Positions 37,471-48,177 of a stretch of 64,000 nucleotides of DNA are shown in pieces. The notes under the pieces are model-generated. The model was given only the letters and a program-made list of their open reading frames with translations. It ran no database searches and had not been told where the DNA came from. The position numbers and the translations under genes are program-made. Every line of letters starts with the position of its first letter. Position 1 is the first letter of the stretch. This DNA comes from Isoetes taiwanensis (lineage: Eukaryota; Streptophyta; Lycopodiopsida; Isoetales; Isoetaceae): NCBI GenBank assembly GCA_021234155.1, contig JAJEKV010000041.1:2546447-2610446 (forward strand). Reading direction: 5' to 3'.

Positions 37471-37699
37471 AGGACTCCAATTTTATAAAATTATATAAAT
37501 ATAAGTTTTCTCTGTACAGTTACTCCATATCTATAGAAGTAAATTTCTCTGTAAATTAATCTCTTCCTTGATATAAAAGTATTCTTGTATAAATTAAATT
37601 ATAGTAGAATCTTTTGTATCATAATTAGAATGCTCATAATTGTTTATTTAGCATAGTATTCTGGCATAGAAATCAAAATTGGCTCAAAATCGGCCCACC

Positions 37700-37764
37700 C
37701 GGGTCACTCTGCGCCAAACGCCCCTGCGTTCGCGACGCAGGCCCCTTTCGTGCAAAGTGACCCG
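37700..37764 (+). repeat. Nested hairpin 1 of R2
   Basis: Outer arms CGGGTCACT and AGTGACCCG pair perfectly, continued by TGC/GCA after a mismatch. Inside is a second stem CCTGCGT-TCGCG-ACGCAGG. A frame runs across but encodes nothing recognisable. Confidence 0.85.
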
Positions 37765-37902
37765 AGTCACTCGATTTGGGCGCAAATTTGATCTAGTTTT
37801 AGTGTAAAAAGAGGTTAGAATGTTTAGAATTTGCCTAGAAACCTAGTTTAACACTTAATTCTTGCCTAAAATATCCAAAAAATAGCTAAAATCGACCCAC
37901 TT

Positions 37903-37965
37903 GGGTCATTCCGCACCAAACGCCCCTGCGTTCGCGAAGCAGGCCCCTTTTGCGCGAAATGACCC
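37903..37965 (+). repeat. Nested hairpin 2 of R2
   Basis: Outer arms GGGTCATT and AATGACCC; inner stem CCTGC/GCAGG around TTCGCGAA. Relative to hairpin 1 both arms change together (CACT/AGTG to CATT/AATG), a compensatory substitution. Confidence 0.8.
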
Positions 37966-38028
37966 GTCACTTGAAATTGCACTTTAGATGTCCAATCAGC
38001 ATGAGATAAGTTCCTAGTTAGTTTTGCC

Positions 38029-38238
38029 TCATCTTCTGAAGAAAACTCCTCACAAGAATTTGTGTCAGAAGACTGGAGCTCAGAAGAATCCACCTCTGTG
38101 GATGTTTCAGAAGTGAAGCTGTCATAGGAGGAGCTGATGTAATCAGAGCAGGTTGAATGAGAGGGCTCGGAGCTTTCTATAGACTTGGTTGGGCAAAAAA
38201 CTTCGTGGTCTTCAGGTGGCTCTTCTTCAAAATTGTTG
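38029..38238 (-). pseudogene. Acidic, Ser/Glu-rich exon fragment
   Basis: A clean minus-strand frame across the whole interval (including EEEPPEDHEVFCPTKSIESS and VDSSELQSSDTNSCEEFSS) contains no stops. It is cut off by R2 at its C-terminal side and ends in non-coding repeats on the other. I do not recognise the protein; the composition suggests a disordered acidic region of a nuclear protein. It lies 3' of the FCP1-like gene on the same strand, but that gene has its own stop, so it is probably a separate gene remnant. Confidence 0.45.
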
Positions 38239-38630
38239 ACTTATACTTTACCAAATGTTTGGGGGTGATTTATACTTGTTGACTTGAAAATTATTGATTT
38301 ACGCTTTACCAAACATGTTGGTCAATGAAAGTCAAACTTTTGCTTAGGGGTGATTCACACTTGTTGACTTGAAAATTGTTGACTCACGCTTTACCAAACA
38401 TGTTGTACACAATATGCCTTAACATAATGCATAGAATATCATAGGTCAAAATTTGGTAATTGTTGATTTCGCAACATGGAGCATTATTGTTGCAAAATTT
38501 GGTCAATAAAAGTCAAACGTTTGCTTGGGGGTGATTCACACTTGTTGACTTGAAAATTGTTGACTCACGCTTTACCAAACATATTGTACACAATATGCCT
38601 TAACATAATCCATTCATGGATTTGGCATTT
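38239..38630. repeat. Imperfect tandem repeats rich in TTGACTT
   Basis: A block of about 110 bp (AAGTCAAAC...GGGGTGATTCACACTTGTTGACTTGAAAATTGTTGAC...CTTAACATAAT) occurs at about 38322-38430 and 38500-38610, with a diverged partial copy before them. Spacing is about 178 bp. Confidence 0.8.
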
Positions 38631-39089
38631 GTTGATTTGGCAATTGTTGATTTGGTAACATGTGGAACATTGAATGCATGTGGGATATTTGAGCCCATTA
38701 TTAAAAAAAAGGGTGGACGAGGATTACATTTTGAAAGGTCATGACACTCTGGCCTGTAACTGAAGATTACAAGCCAGAGAGCCATAACTTTTCATCATCT
38801 AATCTCTATCCACACTCTTCAATGAAGCAACAAAAAACCATTTATATATGCGCACGAATTTTGTAATATATGCATGTGGGATATTGCTAACTTTGTGTTA
38901 GGTTTCTGCTAATTTTGGGGTTGCTCTTTTGATCATATGGGATATTTTGTGGCCAAAGCATGCGAGATATTTGAGCCCATTATAACGGGAACTGCATACC
39001 AGAGAATTATAAAGTTCTTTAAACGTTGGTGTTGATAAACACCAAATTACAATAAAAATGGATCTAATATTAAAAAAATATACAACAGT
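38631..39089. other. 3' flank of the FCP1-like gene
   Basis: AT-rich, no ORF. Probably the 3' untranslated and downstream region of the minus-strand gene ending at 39090. Confidence 0.5.
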
Positions 39090-40062
39090 TTAGGACAAAT
39101 CCATGGTCTTTAGTACCTCCAACATTTTTGTGCTCTTTTCATCATACTGATTTCGAAAATGCACAGACCTCTGTACATAAGCAATTACGTTCACTTCTGT
39201 TATTAGCTTCTCCAAGTAAGGTACCATAGTCTTCAACAGGTAATCACCGTCATTTATGTCAGGCATGAAGGACCTTGGTGTGATGCAGGAATCTGCATTA
39301 TTCTTAAAATTCACGTACATGTAAGGATCAATCAGCAAAGTTGTCCTCATGCTAAATTCTGGACATTTCTCATAAACTTTTGCCAGTTTTTTGATGTAGC
39401 AAGAAGTTCCTCCATTCATTTTCAAAGGATGCACCATCCATTTGAAAAGAAACTTATCCACTAAGGACTGAGGAATGAAAGACCTCAGGCAGCTAATCAC
39501 TGAGTGATTGGAAGACCATATACTAACAGCAAAGTGTTCGGTGATGAAATGCATGAACTGCACTGCCCCTGGCCTGACAGCAAGAACCTCTTTTCTTGAT
39601 GGAAGAAGTTGGACATCTTCCACCACATCAGGTACTGCTTTAGCCTTTTTGAAAACCTTGTACAGGAAATCCTCTGGCTCAATAACCAAAAGCTTCTTGT
39701 CAACAACACTAGCACTGTGCAGCGACAACTATTAGAGAAATTATATCAGTACAACAGGCAAAAAGAAACACACTAGAATCACCTTAGTTTCTTAGTTATT
39801 GATTTGGATGGAGCTCGTTTGCTAGAGGAAACTTGCTTGGAATTATTCTTAGAAGGAGATTCTCCAACTGATGCCAAATCAGTTTCTTCCTCTGTGATTG
39901 TCTTCTCCACAATATCAGCATGTTTGTCCAATTTGGAAACATAATCATCTATATTCTTCAACACTGCTTCACATTCTTCATCTATTACTTGCACATCATT
40001 GTCTTCAATTCTGTTAGAAATGTCAACTATAGAGTTTGAAATATCTAAACTTGAGCCTGCAT
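39090..40062 (-). pseudogene. FCP1-like (NLI-interacting factor type) pseudophosphatase gene, 5' end lost
   Basis: Two exons on the minus strand. Exon 1 remnant (40062-39783) encodes a Ser/Lys/Glu-rich region ending SKSITKKL. A 68-bp intron (39782-39715) follows, joining to a main exon (39714-39090) in frame. The main exon contains KKLLVIEPEDFLY, then AVSIWSSN, TTLLIDPYMYVNF and YLEKLITEVNVIAYV, in the same order as the plant FCP1/SCP domain family of HAD phosphatases. Those enzymes use D-x-D in motif I; here the position reads I-E-P-E-D and the later DD pair reads DP, so catalysis is unlikely. The frame is otherwise open for 208 codons. An LTR element inserted at 40063 removed the start. The upstream part is not found in the window. 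Confidence 0.7.
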
Positions 40063-40509
40063 TGTTAGCCCTTTGGGCTAAACATATGTATGAGTGGCAT
40101 AGGCCACATGTATTTATCACATTGGACCACTTGATCTAGGGCCCAGATTTAGCCCACATATGTGGTAGGTGGCATAGGCCACATGTATTTGTCATATTGG
40201 ACCCCACAATCTATGGCCAAGATTTAGCCTAGATCTGTGGACGGTGAGATGTCAGTTAGGGTTAGGGTTTTGCTCTACTATTTAGAGAGAGCATTTCCTC
40301 TCATTGTTTAGGTTTTTGCTCACGTTTTGGAGCACCTCCTTTTGGAGCATCAATATGATTCTGTTTTGTTCATTCTTTGTTTTGTTCTTGTTCTTGGAGT
40401 TTCTTCCCACCTTCTTTTGTTGATCCATGAGCATTTGTGGCAGCCTTGTGGCATCCGGCAGTCATGGACTGCTGCTGCAAGGTGATGCCAAGAACCCCAA
40501 ATATCAACA
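40063..40509 (+). mobile_element. 5' LTR of a non-autonomous LTR retrotransposon (element L)
   Basis: 447 bp from TGTTAGCCC to ATCAACA, followed one base later by a primer site. Its first 205 bp recur at 43430-43634. It contains an internal 76-bp duplication (GTGGCATAGGCCACATGTATTT twice) and AGTTAGGGTTAGGG. The insertion breaks the FCP1-like gene. Confidence 0.85.
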
Positions 40510-40510
40510 C

Positions 40511-40528
40511 TGGCGCCTCATGCCGGGG
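40511..40528 (+). promoter_or_regulatory. Element L primer-binding site (tRNA-Asp-like)
   Basis: TGGCGCCTCATGCCGGGG closely matches the tRNA-Asp type primer site of plant Athila/Tat elements (TGGCGCCGTTGCCGGGG). Confidence 0.75.
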
Positions 40529-41465
40529 TCTCTTGAGCTCATGATCAATCTCTTGTTTTTATTTCTAAGTATCTCCAAACGTTTTTCAGAAAAAATTGAT
40601 TTTACATCGACATTTGGGTCGTCATCTCTTATAATTGCCCGGTATTCAGAAAGGGGCAAATTGATTCTCGGCACAATCCAGTCATTGGTCAACATTTTAA
40701 GTTTTCATTGACACATATTTTGGCATCTAATCTCTTCTGCTCTATGCAAACTCAGGAAGGGGCTGAGCAACGCAGTGTTTTTGGGTCGTAATACTTTCAG
40801 AACTGCAGCTCTGTTTTCCAATCCCGTTTTCTGATGGTCGTTCTCAAAACTGGGCAAGCATGTAATTGGGTTTCTTCAGAACAAGTTTCCTTCTGCTCTG
40901 TTATTCGGGACAAATATCTCACCAAGTTTCTTCACGATATTTTTGCTCGCTCATATCCTCTGCCTTCACGATATTTTTCCTCTGTTCATATCTTCTGCGC
41001 CGTCCACCTACCAATCCGTTTTCTTGGTTGAGGTATTTTCCTTTCCTCAAGTGCAGGGGACTATCGTCCCAATCTGATTTCGCTCTACAGCCTTAGCTCC
41101 AAGTTATTTAGGAGCCTTGAAGAAAGTCCAAGCTAAGACAGAAGCCATGTATTCGGATCCTCTTCTGCCACAGTCCAGCTCGAACATTTTCATTTAATAT
41201 CTTGGGATCACAAAATCAGGTAATTTTTTGAGCGCATCTCACCACGCTTTGCACTGAGTAGCTTTGTCAATAAGTACCATTTGGGCCTTCAAACAGCCGG
41301 GCCCCAAATCTGACCAGCAAATACACTGATCTGCTAATGGGCAGCCTGAAGAACTTCTGTGTTCCACTCACATGATCTTTATCCTACCACGAATTTTTCC
41401 AGATGGCTCCTATTCTCATTTTCCACTGTACACTGATCTTCCGAAGTTTTCCCGAGTCTGCAAAA

Positions 41466-42560
41466 TGAAGCCCACGGCCCCTCACGGCGTGGCTTCACCA
41501 CATCACGCGCTTCATGGCAACCAGGCACCATCAGACGACGGCTCTTCTTGTGATTGCTACACTCGAATACCATTCCGGGCCAGCGGCCAGGGCCCAGACC
41601 AAGTTTTCTGCATCCAGACTTCAAATCTTCGGGGAAATCACCTATAGCTTCCACAACCAAATCCCTGTAAGTGCTTATGGTTTCTCTGTAACTCTACTCC
41701 AGAATCTGTCGAAGAACTAAGCCCACGGCCCATCACGACATGGCACAAATCCTTTATTCAAGTCTTAGTCGTCACTCTATTCACATTCCTGTTGAAGAAA
41801 TCAGCCCACGGCCCATCAGGCGTGGCACAATTCCTCTTGTTGAAACTCTATTCAAGTCTCGATAAGCCCACGGCCCCTCACGGCGTGGCACAATTCCTCT
41901 GTTAGATGACAAAAAACCCATGACCGTCACAGTGTGGCTTGCAAACAAACCGATCATTTGGCCCAGACCTCTTTTCAACTTCAAAGGCTTTTGGTCTGCA
42001 TCACTAGAAGCCCACGGCCATCGTGGCGTGGCTTCACAGAGTCTCACCACGGCCCCCCGCCAAGTCCGTCCACCGCCGATCCATCAAGCATGTCCACGGC
42101 CTCCCACGGCGTGGATCTTGATCAGAGCCCCCACGCCCCACTGCATGGCCTCAACATCAAAGACCTCACCGACGTGGCCTGTGCGTGAACCACGGCCCCC
42201 ACGGCGTGGCCTCAACATCCGATATCTCATGGCCCTCACGGCATCAAACCCCACGGCCTGTCCCCTGGCGTGGAACATTTCTCTCATGTCAACACATTGT
42301 CATGCTCTTTTTTTAACGACATCCTTTATGATTTCCTTTCCTAGCGAGAATTTGACACTTGAATATTTCACCTGGCCCACATTTTTTATGTTTTTCACTC
42401 CTTTTAATGTTGAAGCCCTTTTATCACATACCAGATATCTAGTCCTACCATTCTGCCTTTGGAGGTAAAATTTCATGCAACTATGACTTTAAACATCACG
42501 GCCCAACGGCGTGAGTTCAACAATTTGTCATGGCCCCTCACGGCGTGACTTCCAGCACAA
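41466..42560 (+). repeat. Dispersed hairpin motif CCACGGCCCxTCACGGCGTGG
   Basis: More than ten copies, spaced irregularly by about 40-250 bp (for example 41469, 41722, 41804, 41869, 42010, 42191, 42529). Each can fold: CCACG(G)CC pairs with GGCGTGG. Some copies have a loop change (CATCACGACATGG, CATCGTGGCGTGG) or a shortened arm. Confidence 0.8.
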
Positions 42561-42693
42561 CTTTCGATCCACTTTTGATGCAAGCAGCATCTGGAGCATA
42601 TTTTTGGCACATTTTGGGGGACGCCTCATCTTTTGCCTGATTCTTAGATCTGCTTTGCACCTTTGTACCAACAAAATTCAAGTTCCTGCAATG

Positions 42694-43097
42694 GCGTGAA
42701 GATGAATTCTGCCTTCCGCCTATTCGTACATCAACCTCACATGGCCACATGGCGTGTGCAGGCCAATTTCAACAATTTCTCTTTGGTGTCAACTTTTTCA
42801 AGTTCAACATTTTGATCAACCACATCCGTCCATAATACATGGCGGTTGAGCCTCTTTCAAGTTCCACAAATGGCGTGAAGATGACTTAGGGCCTTCCGCC
42901 CCTTCAATTTCAACTCCTTCAAGTTCAACTATCTGCTCAAACTCATTCAAGTTCCATACATGGCGTGAAGATGACTTAGGGCCTTCCGCCCCTTCAATCA
43001 CTTATGTTTCAACTCTTTCAAGTTCAACTCCTTGTCTTAACTTTTCAAGTTCAAAAATGGCGTGAAGATGACTTAGGGCCTTCCGCCCCTTCAACAA
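42694..43097 (+). repeat. Repeated block GGCGTGAAGATGACTTAGGG
   Basis: Copies at about 42872, 42962 and 43059, with a partial one at 42694, each followed by CCTTCCGCCCCTTCAA and preceded by CAAGTTC. The repeats are almost identical and separated by 80-100 bp. Confidence 0.85.
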
Positions 43098-43412
43098 TTT
43101 TTGTTTCCTCATTTTTGTTCAACTCATTACAAGACACTTTGATTGGCGCATGTATTCGGAGCTAAGTGGCAAGCTCTATGAGAAGTGGTGACAGCCTTCT
43201 CAACATTAGATTCGACTTCTATGGATTTAAAGGAGCTCGTGGCAAGCTCAAGAGAAGTGGTGACAGCCTTCTCAACCTCTCATGCTTTTGATACTTCATC
43301 GACATTGGCATTTTTTGATCAAGAATTTTTCGGCGACATTATCGTGACCTCCTCTCACTTTGGCCACTGTTGTAAATGTTTAACCTGATGTTATAAAGGT
43401 TCTGCATAGTTT

Positions 43413-43429
43413 GGTGTGGTGGGGGGGAG
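43413..43429 (+). promoter_or_regulatory. Element L polypurine tract
   Basis: GTGTGGTGGGGGGGAG immediately before the second LTR's TGTTAGCCC. Confidence 0.8.
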
Positions 43430-43634
43430 TGTTAGCCCTTTGGGCTAAACATATGTATGAGTGGCATAGGCCACATGTATTTATCACATTGGACCACTTG
43501 ATCTAGGGCCCAGATTTAGCCCACATATGTGGTAGGTGGCATAGGCCACATGTATTTGTCATATTGGACCCCACAATCTATGGCTAAGATTTAGCCTAGA
43601 TCTGTGGACGGTGAGATGTCAGTTAGGGTTAGGG
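43430..43634 (+). mobile_element. Element L 3' LTR, truncated
   Basis: Identical or nearly so to the first 205 bp of the 5' LTR, then stops at GGTTAGGG and changes to the gag of M. The remaining 240 bp are missing. I take this as the junction of the tandem duplication. Confidence 0.85.
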
Positions 43635-44383
43635 GACAGCCAGAGCCTCAAATTCTTCCATGTGGGCCTGAGCACTTTGGTCTAAGGGTTTGCCTTTCGT
43701 GTTGCCAAAGGTAGGATAAGTCGGCTTAAGGGTCTGAAAGGTAGAGGTAAAAGTGCTGGGCTGGACAGGAACATGATAGTGAGGATATTGAGGTGGAGTT
43801 GGAGGTGGTATGGTGCCGGAAAGACCCTGCTGAAGGGGTTGCTGAGATGGAGGTACTGGAGGTGCCTGATCATTGGTTTTGAGGTCGGTAAGGTTGTAAA
43901 CAGGAAGAGTGGTGGGAAATGTAGGGAAGGGAAATTCTGAGGGGAGGAGCAAAAAGAGACATGTGGATATCCCCTGCCCCACCGTAGGAGATGATGGTTG
44001 TGAAGGCAGAGGCGTATGGCCGTAAAGACCCGATGGATGAAGGCATGTTCGGGGTATGAAAGTAAGGTTGAGCAGGTTGAGCGGATAGGGCTCCCGATAG
44101 TGATGAGGAGATCGAGGTCGTGAGCAATGTTTGCACGCTTTGAGGCAGAGAATTTGGACGAGACATGACACGAGGGGTGGGTGGCGCCCGACCGAGCCCT
44201 AGACCCGAATGTGGCCTCCCTCAATGTCATAAGGTGCATCCATACATGTCACGAACGGCTTCCCCTTCGATGATGGCGCCCAAGCCAGACGCCGTCTGCA
44301 GGAAAGAAGTTCTTCCGGCGCGGAAGTTTGGACACGCAACATTACGTAAGAAAGGAAAATCGAATCGCACCGGCGGCGCATAA
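43635..44383 (-). pseudogene. M gag N-terminal region, right copy
   Basis: Minus-strand frames give a proline-, glutamine- and threonine-rich protein (for example PSQQPLQQGLSGTIPPPTPP, then PLDQSAQAHMEEFEALAVP). It lies directly downstream of the M 5' LTR, so it is the N-terminal gag/leader of M. No capsid or zinc-knuckle motif is reached before the sequence breaks at the junction with element L. The frame is much cleaner than in the left copy (22416-23133). Confidence 0.65.
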
Positions 44384-44977
44384 TGTTGGGGGTCAGGTTG
44401 GGAACTCCTCGCAAAGACAGCCCTCTGCGGAGGACCCTTGGATCTAACAGAGAATCCGGGGACTATGTCACGCGGGATTTGCAAGAAGAGAACAAGAAGA
44501 AGAAAACAGTAACAAAAGAGAACAATGAGAGGAAAATGATAAGCTTCCTTGATATCAATGATGAACATACATGAGCTCTCGCAATCGAGAGGAGACTGAA
44601 GAGAGACAAGACTCAAAACTCATCTAAAAATCATGTGCTAGCTCTACTCATATATATAGTACAATGGCCTTTGGCCCAATATAGACTTTCGGATCGATCT
44701 CGGTGCCGACTCACGGAAGGAGGCCGATTTGCAGGAATGTTGGCGGTGCCTCTTGAAGTGCCTAGAATCTGGCCCGACGCCGACGGTGGCGGTGACGGGC
44801 CGTCACTTGTCTGAGCGGCGCCTCTTGTTGACGGACGCAGGTTTTGACTGCGTGGTCTGCTGCTTGGTCTTCTGCTGAGCCTTTGATGGCTGACCCGTGG
44901 CTGACTGTGGATCCTTGTTCTTGACCTGGTCCGTCGTATGCATGAATAGTCCTGTACCAGGAGGCACAGGACTAACA
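44384..44977 (-). mobile_element. Element M 5' LTR
   Basis: 594 bp, TGTTGGGGG to GGACTAACA in plus orientation, matching 12791-13380. On the minus strand the sequence after the LTR (44383 downwards, TTATGCGCCGCCGGTGCGATTCG) is a candidate primer site, with tRNA identity uncertain. CTCGG at 44978-44982 matches TTCGG at 12786-12790 in four of five bases. Confidence 0.85.
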
Positions 44978-45045
44978 CTCGGCATGCTCGGGTGTTTAGG
45001 GAGATTAGGCACTTTCAGCAGTGCACTAATCTCCTAATAAGGAAG

Positions 45046-45205
45046 GCGCCCTTCGAACGCCTTCTTCGTGAAGTCACGCAGGAGTTCCGGACCGATTACA
45101 GGGTCACACCTCTAATGACCCGGGCCCTGCAAGAAGCCGCAGAAGCATAGCTGATCCAGCTCTTTGAGGAGGGGAACCTTTGCGCCATCCACGCCAAGCG
45201 GGTGA
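45046..45205 (+). pseudogene. Histone H3-like gene of R1, histone fold part 1
   Basis: After the acceptor AAGGAAG|GCG the frame reads APFERLLREVTQEF, then RALQEAAEA, a TAG at 45148, then LIQLFEEGNLCAIHAKRVT. This matches the histone H3 fold (helix N to helix 2, including the A-I-H-A-K-R-V-T motif) with ordinary H3 spacing in loop 1. A CACTA transposon interrupts it at 45206; the last 18 codons resume at 50213. 44978-45045 is intron. Confidence 0.85.
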
Positions 45206-45249
45206 CACTACAAGAGAATGACAGCTAAACGTCAGAAAAATCGTCAGAG
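45206..45249 (+). repeat. CACTA left terminal inverted repeat
   Basis: CACTACAAGAGAATGAC at the tip, pairing with 50166-50209. Shared internal blocks are TAAACGTCAGA and ATCGTCAGAG. Confidence 0.92.
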
Positions 45250-45610
45250 GCTCTAAAATAGTTTGTCAAATGCTTATCTGACTATATATATGACGCTTGA
45301 TCTGACTAACAAACTGACGTTTAAATTTGACGAAAAATCTGACTAATAAACTGACTAAGAAGCATCTGACGAATTACCTGACGTTTAAGCTAACGTTTAC
45401 CTTGACTAATTAGTTGTCTAATAATCTGACTAATGACGTGACGAGTAGTCAGACGAATCATTTCTGACGATTTTGCTGACTAAGAGATTGACTAGTAACC
45501 TGACTATTTGTCTGTCCAAATGTTTGACTAAATATCTGACTAATTAGATGACTTACAAGTTGACGATTACACTGATTAATTTTGTGACTATTATGCTGAC
45601 TATCTTCCTA
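45250..45610. repeat. CACTA left subterminal repeats
   Basis: More than twenty short CTGACTAAT, CTGACGTTT and similar motifs spaced 10-20 bp apart. In studied CACTA elements such motifs bind the transposon's regulatory protein. Confidence 0.85.
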
Positions 45611-47084
45611 TATTCGTCAGAATAATGGTCATGCATACTATCTATTGTAAGTTGTTGCTATTCCATAGTTCCTTTATTAATATAATGATGTAGATGATAT
45701 ATTAAGCATCTAGAATTTCTTTTTTATCCAATAGAATCTCTATTTAATTGACTCCAAATGTTTTCTAATTTCAAGAGATCATGTTTCACCAACTCAATTG
45801 CAAGGGGGAAATAGGAGTTGTAGTAAATTTCGTGTTTGTTTAGGTGTTGTTTACTACAATTTGTTTCTTTCTCCTCTCCTCTCACGTAACTTCAAACTTG
45901 AAAGCAATCAGGAATATATATCGCACGAGATCCACTTTTAGACATTGAACAACAACCAAATACTTTAGCCCATCAACTTGCCCACTTAAGGAACTTTTTT
46001 TAGAAAAAATTCACACCTACAATTTATAATGATGCACTTCTTGCTTCTAATGCTTAACAACATATCAACTTCAAATGCTTAGCAAAATAAGTATCAATGT
46101 CTATGATGTTTCAAAGATCATCAAGCACTTGCAATGAAGCTATTTTGATAAGGTCCCAATGAAAGTGTAGTAATGCTAAATACTTTTTCTAGCAACATAT
46201 AATACTCATATAACTGTAGTACCATGTAATCCTCCCTAAGACCCTTTTAAACCCATTGATGTTGCTAAGGATATGATTGGAGCATTTGGGGCATTATATT
46301 ATGGCGTATATGATGTAAAATGGCAAGTTTGATGTTAACTAGACATATAAGATGACCTAGTGTGAAAAGAATGGAGTATTCAAAAAGCATAGCCCACATC
46401 GAGGAAAAACTACACAGAGTTTTTTTTTCATTTCATGCTGGTTCAAACATGTCCATGGTTGTTAAATAAGACGCTCGCCTTGTTCTCGCCAAAAAATATA
46501 TGGAAGGTAAATGGCCTATTATTTTCCACGTACACCATCATTTATACATTTTAAATTTTATGTGGGCGGTTTTTGTTTGTTTTTGATATAATATATGTAT
46601 TTAGCAATTTTTTGCTTTTCCCGGTCCTTTTTTCCCTCTTTATTTTCTATTTCGTTTTTTTATCCCTTTCTCTTATTTCGATTTAGGTTTTCATTTCCAT
46701 TAGGTTGTCGTTCAGGAGGGGGGACAGCAAAGTCTGGCGGAGCGGCAAACCGATATGGTGCATGATCAGAAGGTACCATGTTTTACATAGTAATCTAATG
46801 AAATGCATGATCACAATGCACCATGTTTTACATAAATCTGGCATCAACACAGATGCAATAGATTTCTGCACCAAGGGAGTTTCTGCTCTGCGTCAATCCA
46901 GGCTCAATCCGGCCCCAGTCTTGCCATCGTACAAGCATCAATACTTCGGCCTTTTGCTCGATAGTACCTTCATCAACAATTTCCCAGCCCAAGCAGCCCG
47001 GTAGCTCCAGATCTTCGTTCCCAGCCCAGCAGCCTCACGCTTCAACAACGGCCCCTAATGATTGACTTGCCTGGTAGTTTGCAG
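45611..47084. other. CACTA internal sequence, no recognised gene
   Basis: AT-rich to 46690. The stretch 46705-47004 has an open frame with an internal duplication (ACCATGTTTTACATA twice) and no recognisable domain. It may be intron or upstream sequence of the captured methyltransferase gene. Confidence 0.5.
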
Positions 47085-48137
47085 GTGGTCGTTGATGTTG
47101 GTTGTGGACCAGGAATTCTTTCAATTTTTTGTGCATACGCAGGGGCCAGAAAGGTACTAAATCAATGAAAGGACAGTTTGATGCGTACTGTCCCCCTTTT
47201 TTTTCTAATTTTATTAGCCATATATTTTTTTAGGTTTATGCTATTGATGCCAGTGGTATTGTTGTCCAGGTAGGTTTTATATTTATTTCTTTTTGAATCT
47301 TCGTTCTCATTTATACTGTTCTTCATAGATAGTTGGCTACATATATGTACAGCATTGTGCTCTAGTCTTCTGTTGCGCCACTTAAGCATGCGCAGATTTT
47401 TTAGTTGATTGTTATTTAAAGCATAAAATCTGAGCAGTAGTTAGTTTCTGGCTAAAGATAGGACTGATACAGAATGGGCTATTAATGAAGGTCCGGATTT
47501 CATTTGGAAATTTTGGCTACAAGGATAATTGTTTTGTGGTTATAGTTGTCTTATTTGTACAACACTTCCATTTTTCATATAATATATTGTTCAAGTTCTT
47601 GCTCATATACTGCATTTGGCTGTATCTTGAAGGCCCGTGAGGCGGTGAAAGCGAATGGGCTTTCTGACATCATCACTGTCATTGTTGGCCGAGTTGAGGT
47701 AACAATTAGTTATTTTTATCCTTCCTATTGTTGTCATCTAGCACACCTTGTTCTCCATGGCTAGAATTTCAGACCTGCAGTAAATTCTTATACAGCAGTG
47801 GGATACTAAGAATATAGGCATGCGTCACATTTCATTGGTTTTAGCTCACTTCTTACAAAAGAGCCACTGCTTTTCTTTTTAGGAAGTGCAACTGGAAGAG
47901 GAAGCAGATGTTATTGTTTGGGTTATATGCTTTTGTATGAGGTATGTGGGCTTATGCTCATTTGACAGACAGTCCAACACTTGCTTGCAGATCAAAATTC
48001 TCATTTGTATCTTTGTTCCCTTTCTTGTGTAATCCTCCAACTATGTTTGTAATGTGCAGAGCATGCTGGGCAGTGTAATATATGCCAGAGATCGTTGGCT
48101 AAAACCAGGAGGCTTAATGCTTCCTTCATTTGCCACT
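47085..48137 (+). pseudogene. Captured PRMT6-like arginine methyltransferase exons
   Basis: Five exons with consensus splice sites: 47085-47153 (VVVDVGCGPGILSIFCAYAG, the SAM-binding motif I of PRMTs), 47234-47269 (VYAIDASGIVVQ), 47633-47698 (AREAVKANGLSDIITVIVGR), 47883-47941 (EVQLEEEADVIV, then a region corresponding to the double-E loop) and 48060-48137 (SMLGSVIYARDRWLKPGG). They follow the order of plant PRMT6-type enzymes, which methylate protein arginines using S-adenosylmethionine. In the fourth exon the S-E-W-M part of the catalytic loop has been lost with a frame change, removing one catalytic Glu. N-terminal exons and the C-terminal barrel are absent. A captured, non-functional fragment. 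Confidence 0.85.
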
Positions 48138-48177
48138 GTATGTTCATGTAATTTACTTTGCTATTCTTTATCTTCAA

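Larger units (their letters stand above)
37471..38028 (+). other. R2 spacer after H3, truncated
   Basis: AT-rich, with two nested hairpins listed separately. R2 homology ends near 38,028 (GTTCCTAGTTAGTTTTGCC), where a different, minus-strand coding sequence starts. R2 gag-pol is therefore missing in this copy. Confidence 0.65.
40529..43412 (+). mobile_element. Element L internal region, no coding capacity
   Basis: About 2.9 kb with no gag or pol motif in any frame, so it must depend on enzymes from another element. The first kilobase is ordinary sequence; 41460-42560 holds the CCACGGCCC-CACGGCGTGG motif repeats and 42690-43100 the GGCGTGAAGATGAC repeats (listed separately). ORFs such as 41920-42468 run through the repeats and look spurious. 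Confidence 0.75.

Noticed and set aside
39090-39728. A start codon at 39728 for the FCP1-like protein
   Set aside because: The codon is TTG; splicing from 39783 to 39714 joins it in frame with an upstream exon, so 39728 lies in the intron.
40059-40120. N-terminus MINTCGLCHSYICLAQRA as part of the FCP1-like protein
   Set aside because: These codons are LTR sequence that recurs at 43430; the gene ends at the insertion point 40062.
42084-42468. Proline/histidine-rich frames in element L
   Set aside because: They are translations of the CCACGGCCC hairpin repeats, with no conserved domain.
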